Part shown: piece after piece, positions 6,905 through 10,988 of the stretch
Layout: each line of letters opens with the position of its first letter
Numbering within the stretch: the first letter of the stretch is position 1
NCBI GenBank assembly: GCA_002393725.1
Contig: DGTJ01000114.1
Coordinates: 26,375 to 37,362 of the forward strand
Origin: Prevotella sp. UBA4339
Lineage (GTDB): Bacteria; Bacteroidota; Bacteroidia; Bacteroidales; Bacteroidaceae
Length of the DNA: 10,988 nucleotides
Direction of reading: 5' to 3'
Translations under genes and position numbers: made by a program
The notes under the pieces: generated by a model
What the model was told of the DNA's origin: nothing
Databases searched by the model: none
Seen by the model: only the letters and a program-made list of their open reading frames with translations

Positions 6905-8131
6905 ATGACATACGAAGCTCTCTGGCACAGACTATCATCACTATATGATGCAGGCGAGGCTAAAGCCATCGTCCGCCTGGTGCTTGACGTACGCTTCGGG
7001 ATGTCGTTTACCGATATTCTTTGCGGCAAAGTTAGTGAATTATCCTCAGACGACCAAACAGAACTGGAAAAAATTATGCTCCGCCTGGAAAAAGGCGAAC
7101 CAGTACAATATGTTCTGGGCGTGGCGGAATTCTGCGGCAGGCAGTTTCGGGTGAGCCCGTCAGTGCTTATCCCGAGGCCGGAGACGGAGGAGCTGTGCGG
7201 GATGGTGGGAGATTTTGTGGGAGATTTTGTGGAATGTGGAAGGTGGAATGTGGAAGGAGAAATGTTCGAGGAAGGAGGAGTAATCGAGGAAGAAGGAGTA
7301 CTCGAGGAAGGAGGAAGGAGGAAGGAGGAAGGAGAATACCTCATTCCTGAAAAAGGACAAATTATTCCCAAAGAAGAACAAATTATTCCCAAAGAAGAAC
7401 AAATCATTCTAGAAGAAGAACAAATTATTCCAGAAGAAGGACAAATTATTCCAGAAGAAGGACATATCATTCCAGAAAAAGGAAAAATCATTCTGGAAAA
7501 AGATGACAGGATTCGGGACAAGGATGACAGAATTCGGGACAAGGATGACAGGATTCGGGACAAGGATGACAGAATTCGGGAAAAGGAATTTAGGATTCTG
7601 GATATTGGAACTGGTAGTGGTTGTATTGCCATTACATTAGCACTTGGAATTCCAGGGGCAAAGGTGACTGCATGGGATATCTCTGACGATGCCCTTCATA
7701 TAGCAAAACAGAATGCCCATACCCTCGGTGCCGATGTCCTTTTTGAAAAAAGAGACATCTTGAACATTTCTCCTTCCTCCTTCCTCCTTCCTCCTTCCTC
7801 GAATACTCCTCCTTCCTCCAAATACTCCATCATCGTCAGCAACCCTCCCTACATCTGCCACAAAGAACAGCCCGCCATGGAGAAGAACGTGCTCGAGCAC
7901 GAGCCGCATCTCGCACTCTTCGTGCCTGACAACGACCCGCTGCTGTTCTATCGGGCGATAGCTAATTATGCCATCAAGGCATTAAGAACTGGAGGAATGC
8001 TGTTCTTTGAACTCAATCCCGTGTATGCCAACGACACGGAGAAGATGATCCAGGAACTCGGATTCAAACATACGGAACTGAGAAAAGACCAATTCGGCAA
8101 ACTACGTTTCCTTAAAGCCACTAAGATATGA
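6905..8131 (+). CDS. prmC: Peptide chain release factor N5-glutamine methyltransferase with two low-complexity inserts
   Basis: PrmC (HemK) methylates the Gln of the GGQ motif in RF1 and RF2 using SAM, improving peptide release. The normal parts are present: N-terminal helical domain (1-100) with QYVLGVAEFCGRQFRV and LIPRPETEEL (88-97), SAM motif I ILDIGTGSGC (231-240), acidic motif AWDIS (256-260), catalytic NPPY (313-316) and a standard C-terminus. At 408 residues it is far longer than the usual 275-290. Insert one (about 102-228) holds GDFV duplicates, Glu/Gly-rich repeats and twelve 7-residue units of types QIIPEEG and DRIRDKD. Insert two (about 289-306) is Ser/Pro-rich. Removing both leaves about 263 residues. 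The frame is intact, so the gene is probably functional. The stop overlaps recX (ATGA). Confidence 0.93.
   Translation: MTYEALWHRLSSLYDAGEAKAIVRLVLDVRFGMSFTDILCGKVSELSSDDQTELEKIMLRLEKGEPVQYVLGVAEFCGRQFRVSPSVLIPRPETEELCGMVGDFVGDFVECGRWNVEGEMFEEGGVIEEEGVLEEGGRRKEEGEYLIPEKGQIIPKEEQIIPKEEQIILEEEQIIPEEGQIIPEEGHIIPEKGKIILEKDDRIRDKDDRIRDKDDRIRDKDDRIREKEFRILDIGTGSGCIAITLALGIPGAKVTAWDISDDALHIAKQNAHTLGADVLFEKRDILNISPSSFLLPPSSNTPPSSKYSIIVSNPPYICHKEQPAMEKNVLEHEPHLALFVPDNDPLLFYRAIANYAIKALRTGGMLFFELNPVYANDTEKMIQELGFKHTELRKDQFGKLRFLKATKI
7205..7228 (+). repeat. 12-base tandem duplication in prmC
   Basis: GTGGGAGATTTT is present twice head to tail (7205-7216 and 7217-7228), encoding GDFVGDFV. It marks the start of the first insert and looks like a duplication of the gene's own sequence. 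Confidence 0.8.
7232..7259 (+). repeat. Four 7-bp GAATGTG/GAAGG(T/A)G units in prmC
   Basis: Four consecutive heptamers, GAATGTG, GAAGGTG, GAATGTG and GAAGGAG, run with exact 7-base phase. The GAATGTG word is shared with the array at the cbiD 5' end (5-25). It grades into the GGAAGGA array that follows. Confidence 0.75.
7252..7336 (+). repeat. Purine-rich GGAAGGA array (first arm of inverted repeat) in prmC
   Basis: An almost pure A/G tract. It begins with CGAGGAAG repeated at 7267, 7285 and 7303 (18-base period, protein EEGGVI/EEEGVL) and ends with four tandem GGAAGGA heptamers (7306-7333). Bases 7295-7336 are the reverse complement of 7768-7809 with one mismatch, and 7252-7267 is the exact reverse complement of 7762-7777. 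Confidence 0.85.
7337..7588 (+). repeat. Twelve 21-base tandem units (7-residue repeats) in prmC
   Basis: Twelve in-frame 21-base units encode YLIPEKG, QIIPKEE (twice), QIILEEE, QIIPEEG (twice), HIIPEKG, KIILEKD, DRIRDKD (three times) and DRIREKE. The next seven residues, FRILDIG (229-235), are SAM motif I in the same phase, so motif I acts as a thirteenth unit. Repeats are highly charged and probably helical or extended on the surface. Confidence 0.92.
7768..7820 (+). repeat. Pyrimidine-rich second insert, inverted copy of the first
   Basis: Four tandem TCCTTCC-type heptamers followed by TCGAATACTCC and a further CTTCC block. It encodes the Ser/Pro-rich insert SPSSFLLPPSSNTPPSS just before KYSIIVSNPPY. 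Bases 7768-7809 pair with 7295-7336 (41 of 42); extending to 7820 against 7284 gives 50 of 53. Confidence 0.85.
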
Positions 8132-8625
8132 AAAAAGAAAAGACAGAACAGGAGGCCTTTCTTCAATTAGCCTCACTATGTGCAAACGCTGAGCACTGCC
8201 AATACGAAATGCTGGAGAAGATGAAGCGCTGGGATCTTTCCGAAGAAGCCCAGGCCCGTATCATGGCAAAGCTCATTGCAGAGAGATACGTTGACGACCT
8301 GCGCTATGCCCGTGCCTTCGTCAATGACAAGATACACTACAACAAATGGGGACGCCGCAAGGTGCAACAGGGCCTTTGGATGAAACGAATAGATAAAGCC
8401 ATCCAACGGGAAGTTCTCGACGAGATCGATGAGAAAGAGTACCTGAACATCCTTAAGCCGATGCTGAAACAGAAACGAAGGAGCATAAAAGCCGCTAACG
8501 ACTATGAGATGAACCAGAAGCTTGTTCGTTTCGCCTTAGGACGAGGATTCACTTTCGACATTATCCGACAGTGCCTCGATGTGAGCGATATCAACGAAGA
8601 AGAGTTCGACGATGACGAGGATTAG
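8128..8625 (+). CDS. recX: RecX-family regulator of RecA
   Basis: The 165-residue protein matches RecX, a small all-helical protein made of three-helix repeats that binds RecA filaments and limits or modulates recombination. Visible hallmarks are LIAERYVDDLRYARAFVNDKIHYNKWGRRKVQQGLWMK (middle repeat with the D-x-R-Y-A-x-x-F and K-x-G-x-x-K/R signature), and RFALGRGFTFDIIRQCL near the C-terminus. The tail (NEEEFDDDED) is strongly acidic. Its ATG overlaps the prmC stop as ATGA, and its last 14 bases overlap comF, so the three are translationally coupled. recA is not in the window. Confidence 0.9.
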   Translation: MKKEKTEQEAFLQLASLCANAEHCQYEMLEKMKRWDLSEEAQARIMAKLIAERYVDDLRYARAFVNDKIHYNKWGRRKVQQGLWMKRIDKAIQREVLDEIDEKEYLNILKPMLKQKRRSIKAANDYEMNQKLVRFALGRGFTFDIIRQCLDVSDINEEEFDDDED

Positions 8626-9313
8626 TTTCTGGACCCGTCTCCTTGACCTGATATCTCCCAGGCTGTGTACCGTCTGTGGCGAGAGACTTTCTATCACAGA
8701 AGAAGTCATCTGCGGCAAGTGCAACCTTCACCTGCCCAGAACCGGTTTTCAGCGCAATGCCAAAGAGAATATCATGGCCAAGATGTTCTGGGGGCAGATA
8801 CCCATCGAACGCGCCTCCGCCCTCTTCTACTATGAGGCTCATTCCGAGACTGCCAATATCATCTACGAACTGAAGTACAAGAACCATCCCGAGATAGGAG
8901 AGACCATGGGAAGGATGCTGGCCCGGGAACTGGAGAGAAGCGACTTCTTCGAAGGGATCGACGGGATAGTACCCATTCCACTCGCCAGAAAACGAGAACG
9001 GCAACGAGGCTACAACCAGAGTATGGAGATTGCGAGAGGTGTGAATGAGGTAACCGGGCTGCCAATATATAACAAGGTAGTAAGAAGGAACAAGTTTGAA
9101 GGTAGTCAGACGACCAAGGACCGTTGGGAGAGGAATGAGAATGTTGAGAAAGTGTTTGAGTTGACCGACAGCTCCACCATCAGAGGCAAGCACATGCTCA
9201 TCATCGATGATGTAGTGACAACAGGAGCGACAATCATTGCCTGTGCCAAAGAACTCGCAAAGGCCGGAGATGTCAAGTTCAGCGTCCTTTCCCTCGGATT
9301 TGCAAAAAGTTAA
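8612..9313 (+). CDS. comF: ComF-family phosphoribosyltransferase-like protein
   Basis: The 233-residue protein has the ComF layout: an N-terminal zinc-finger-like CxxC pair (Cys19/Cys22 and Cys34/Cys37, in CTVCG and CGKCN), the conserved VPIPLARKRERQRGYNQS (120-137), and a type I phosphoribosyltransferase PRPP loop IIDDVVTTGAT (197-207). In naturally competent bacteria ComF homologues are needed for DNA uptake; in Bacteroidetes the role is not established here. The ATG at 8612 lies inside the 3' end of recX (14-base overlap), giving the longest form with the Cys cluster at a normal position. No terminator directly follows the stop. Confidence 0.92.
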   Translation: MTRISFWTRLLDLISPRLCTVCGERLSITEEVICGKCNLHLPRTGFQRNAKENIMAKMFWGQIPIERASALFYYEAHSETANIIYELKYKNHPEIGETMGRMLARELERSDFFEGIDGIVPIPLARKRERQRGYNQSMEIARGVNEVTGLPIYNKVVRRNKFEGSQTTKDRWERNENVEKVFELTDSSTIRGKHMLIIDDVVTTGATIIACAKELAKAGDVKFSVLSLGFAKS

Positions 9314-9332
9314 GAGCAACATAGAAAGTACT

Positions 9333-9380
9333 GATTATCACGTATTTTTCGCTTTTCACAGAATTTAATTGGTGATAATC
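9333..9380. other. 9-bp inverted repeat between comF and pyrE
   Basis: GATTATCAC (9333-9341) and GTGATAATC (9372-9380) are perfect inverted copies separated by 30 bases. They lie 19 bases after the comF stop and 23 bases before the pyrE -7 box, and T-runs follow at 9384 and 9396. It could be an operator for pyrE or part of a weak terminator for the prmC operon. The long AT-rich loop makes a simple intrinsic terminator unlikely. Confidence 0.4.
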
Positions 9381-9403
9381 TGCTTTTTATGTGGCTTTTT
9401 TAT

Positions 9404-9411
9404 TAACTTTG
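9404..9411 (+). promoter_or_regulatory. pyrE -7 box TAACTTTG
   Basis: TAACTTTG followed by CAGCC matches the Bacteroidetes -7 consensus and lies 22 bases before the pyrE ATG at 9434. The -33 region (around 9380-9387) is T-rich but has no exact TTTG. Confidence 0.55.
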
Positions 9412-9433
9412 CAGCCAAATCAACGTTGAAAAT

Positions 9434-10063
9434 ATGGAAATAAAGAATCAATTAGCAAAGAAACTGATGGATATAAAAGCCATCAAGTTACAGCCCAACG
9501 ACCCATTCACATGGGCTTCAGGTTGGAAGTCACCCATTTACACTGACAATCGTAAGACCCTGTCGTTCACCGATGTACGTTCGTTTGTAAAGCTCGAGCT
9601 TTGTCATGCCATCCAGGAGCATTTCCCTGAGGCAGACGCAGTAGCAGGAGTTGCTACAGGAGCCATCGCCCAGGGAGCTCTCGTTGCCGACCAGCTGGGC
9701 CTCCCATTCAGCTATGTCCGTCCGAAGCCGAAGGATCACGGTATGGGCAATCAGATTGAGGGCGAGATAAAGAAAGGTGCGAAAGTGGTTGTAGTAGAGG
9801 ATCTTATCTCTACTGGAGGCAGTTCACTGAAGGCCGTTGCAGCCCTGCGTGAGTATGGTGTCGAGGTAGTAGGCATGGTGGCATCATTCACTTACGGTTT
9901 CCCTGTAGCAGAGAAGGCATTCGAAGAGGCAGGAGTCAAACTAATCACCCTGAGCAACTACGATGCAGTAATAGAAGAGGCTGCCAAGACCGGTTATATC
10001 AAGGAAGAAGACAAGGCCGTACTCGCGGAATGGCGCAAGAGTCCAGAGACATGGAAACAGTAG
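9434..10063 (+). CDS. pyrE: Orotate phosphoribosyltransferase
   Basis: PyrE joins orotate to PRPP to make orotidine 5'-phosphate in de novo pyrimidine synthesis. The 209-residue length is standard. Signatures: ASGWKSPIYTDNR (28-40) near the N-terminus, GVATGAIAQGALVA (72-85), the flexible catalytic loop RPKPKDHGMGNQIEG (96-110) and the PRPP-binding VVVEDLISTGGSS (119-131). It has its own promoter and is followed after 29 bases by an SRPBCC protein, then argH, an arrangement I recall as common in Bacteroidales. The 9-bp inverted repeat upstream might contribute to pyrimidine control. Confidence 0.97.
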   Translation: MEIKNQLAKKLMDIKAIKLQPNDPFTWASGWKSPIYTDNRKTLSFTDVRSFVKLELCHAIQEHFPEADAVAGVATGAIAQGALVADQLGLPFSYVRPKPKDHGMGNQIEGEIKKGAKVVVVEDLISTGGSSLKAVAALREYGVEVVGMVASFTYGFPVAEKAFEEAGVKLITLSNYDAVIEEAAKTGYIKEEDKAVLAEWRKSPETWKQ

Positions 10064-10088
10064 TAAGGTAAAACAGCAAATAAGGTAA
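10064..10088 (+). repeat. TAAGGTAA direct repeat between pyrE and SRPBCC gene
   Basis: TAAGGTAA occurs at 10064-10071 and 10081-10088, filling most of the 29-base gap. The second copy gives a weak AAGG purine box 5 bases before the SRPBCC ATG. Confidence 0.5.
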
Positions 10089-10092
10089 GAAG

Positions 10093-10524
10093 ATGGGATT
10101 ATTCGGAAGTGAAAGCAAATTTGAGAGTAGTGTAAAGCATATCCCCTACCCTCAGCAGGCAGTATATGATAATATCAGTGACCTTCGCAACCTGGACAAG
10201 GTGAAGGATCGTGTGCCAGCAGACAAGGTCAATGACTTCAAGTACGATGAAGACACAGTAAGTGTAAACGTTCCCCCGGTAGGAGAGCTCAAGCTCCGTA
10301 TCTGTGACCGCGAGGAGCCCAAATGTGTGAAGTTCGAGACGATTCAGTCGCCAGTGCCATTCAACGTATGGGTACAGGTATTACCAGTAGACGACAACAA
10401 CTCAAAGATGAAGGTCACGGTAAAGGCAGAGCTCAATCCCTTCATCAAGAGCATGGTAGAGAAGCCTCTTCAGGATGGTGTTGAGAAGATAGCCGATGCC
10501 CTTTCCCAAGTCCATTACGTCTAA
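10093..10524 (+). CDS. SRPBCC-fold (START/Bet v1-like) small protein
   Basis: A 143-residue protein with the pattern of the SRPBCC superfamily: an N-terminal FESSVKHIPYPQQAVYDNISDLRNL strand-helix, several alternating beta strands (residues about 50-115) and a C-terminal amphipathic helix MVEKPLQDGVEKIADAL (about 121-137). Such proteins bind hydrophobic ligands in a central cavity; the ligand here is unknown. It has no signal peptide, so it is probably cytosolic. It is linked to pyrE and argH, but the pairing does not reveal a function. Its TAA stop is embedded in the GTCTA repeat region that follows. Confidence 0.8.
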   Translation: MGLFGSESKFESSVKHIPYPQQAVYDNISDLRNLDKVKDRVPADKVNDFKYDEDTVSVNVPPVGELKLRICDREEPKCVKFETIQSPVPFNVWVQVLPVDDNNSKMKVTVKAELNPFIKSMVEKPLQDGVEKIADALSQVHYV

Positions 10525-10610
10525 TCCTCTCGTCTATCATTCCCTCTGTCCAGTCATCTATACGTCTATCTAATCGTCTATCAGTCTAAATGTCTAATTG
10601 TCTAAATGTC
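10519..10610 (+). repeat. GTCTA word array between SRPBCC gene and argH
   Basis: GTCTA occurs at 10519, 10532, 10564, 10576, 10584, 10592 and 10600, with a truncated GTC at 10608. The last four steps are exactly 8 bases (GTCTAAAT/GTCTAATT). The first copy contains the TAA stop of the SRPBCC gene. The array fills the whole 91-base spacer and ends 6 bases before the argH ATG; I saw no TAnnTTTG promoter in it, so argH is probably transcribed with pyrE. Confidence 0.8.
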
Positions 10611-10615
10611 AAAAA

Positions 10616-10988
10616 ATGAAACTTTGGGAGAAAAACTTTGAAATAAACCATGAGATAGAGCGTTTCACCGTCGGTAGAGACCGTGAGATGGACCTCTATC
10701 TTGCCAAGTACGACGTGTTGGGCTCGATGGCCCATATAACCATGCTTGAGAGCATCGGGCTGCTTGAGAAAGACGAGCTAACTGCCCTGTTATCAGAGTT
10801 GAAGAACATCTATCACCAGGCAGAGCGTGGCGAGTTTGTCATTGAAGACGACGTTGAGGACGTCCACTCCCAGGTAGAGATGCTTCTCACCCGCAAGCTC
10901 GGTGACATGGGAAAGAAGATCCACTCCGGTCGCTCGCGCAATGACCAAGTGCTGGTAGACCTCAAGCTCTTCACCCGTCATGAGCTGA
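10616..10988 (+). CDS. argH: Argininosuccinate lyase, N-terminal part (runs off window)
   Basis: ArgH splits argininosuccinate into arginine and fumarate, the last step of arginine synthesis. The 124 visible codons start MKLWEKNF and include the family's N-terminal F-T-V-G-R-D-R-E-M-D block, the EDVHSQVE motif (81-88) and the substrate-binding SGRSRNDQV (104-112). The remaining roughly 320 residues, including the fumarase-superfamily signature, lie beyond the right edge. The ATG follows an A6 run and the GTCTA array; no Shine-Dalgarno is apparent. Confidence 0.95.
   Translation, partial: MKLWEKNFEINHEIERFTVGRDREMDLYLAKYDVLGSMAHITMLESIGLLEKDELTALLSELKNIYHQAERGEFVIEDDVEDVHSQVEMLLTRKLGDMGKKIHSGRSRNDQVLVDLKLFTRHEL

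Noticed and set aside
7337..7588. CRISPR or mobile-element insertion in prmC
   Set aside because: Units are contiguous 21-mers in frame without spacers, terminal target duplications or a transposase; similarity to motif I favours local expansion.
6859..7632. 257-codon minus-strand open frame opposite prmC, rich in SRILSSL repeats
   Set aside because: It exists because 21-base repeats without stops stay open in several frames; it has no domain signature and lies opposite a well-supported gene.
8591..9322. 243-codon minus-strand open frame opposite comF
   Set aside because: Antisense shadow; the plus strand has the Cys cluster and PRPP loop of ComF.

Overview
The window looks like chromosomal DNA of a Bacteroidales bacterium, most likely Prevotella/Segatella-like. 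This is inferred from three things: promoters with the Bacteroidetes -7 consensus TAnnTTTG (ahead of argS, prmC and pyrE), few Shine-Dalgarno sites, and the gene content and order (prmC-recX-comF, pyrE-SRPBCC-argH). It is a housekeeping region. I see no rRNA, tRNA, CRISPR array, transposase or phage gene.

Layout. 1-1104 (+): cbiD of the anaerobic cobalamin pathway, whose frame is open to the left edge. 1110-3265 (-): a two-gene ABC importer operon, a lipoprotein binding protein followed by a FecCD/BtuC-type permease, converging on cbiD with a 5-base gap and with no ATPase gene beside it. 3266-3637: a 372-base divergent intergenic region with promoters, an octamer tandem array, a hairpin and a possible small ORF or gene remnant. 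3638-5893 (+): argS and an RNase HI-like gene. 5900-6823 (-): ribD. 6905-9313 (+): prmC, recX and comF, an overlapping translationally coupled operon. 9434-10988 (+): pyrE, an SRPBCC-fold protein and the first 124 codons of argH.

The genes serve core metabolism and information processing: corrinoid synthesis and possibly uptake, arginyl-tRNA charging, RNA-DNA hybrid removal, riboflavin synthesis, release-factor methylation, RecA modulation, pyrimidine and arginine synthesis.

The unusual part is a set of tandem arrays of 7-8 base words, a different word at nearly every locus, both between and inside genes. The extreme case is prmC. It carries about 127 extra residues before SAM motif I, including twelve 21-base/7-residue units whose sequence resembles motif I itself, and about 18 extra residues before the catalytic NPPY motif. 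The two inserts contain a 42-base inverted repeat (41 of 42 matching), so the mRNA could fold into a long duplex and the locus may be prone to slippage or template switching. The reading frame stays open throughout and all catalytic motifs are kept, so this seems to be a functional essential-type gene hosting a repeat-expansion hot spot. I regard this as the most interesting signal in the window.
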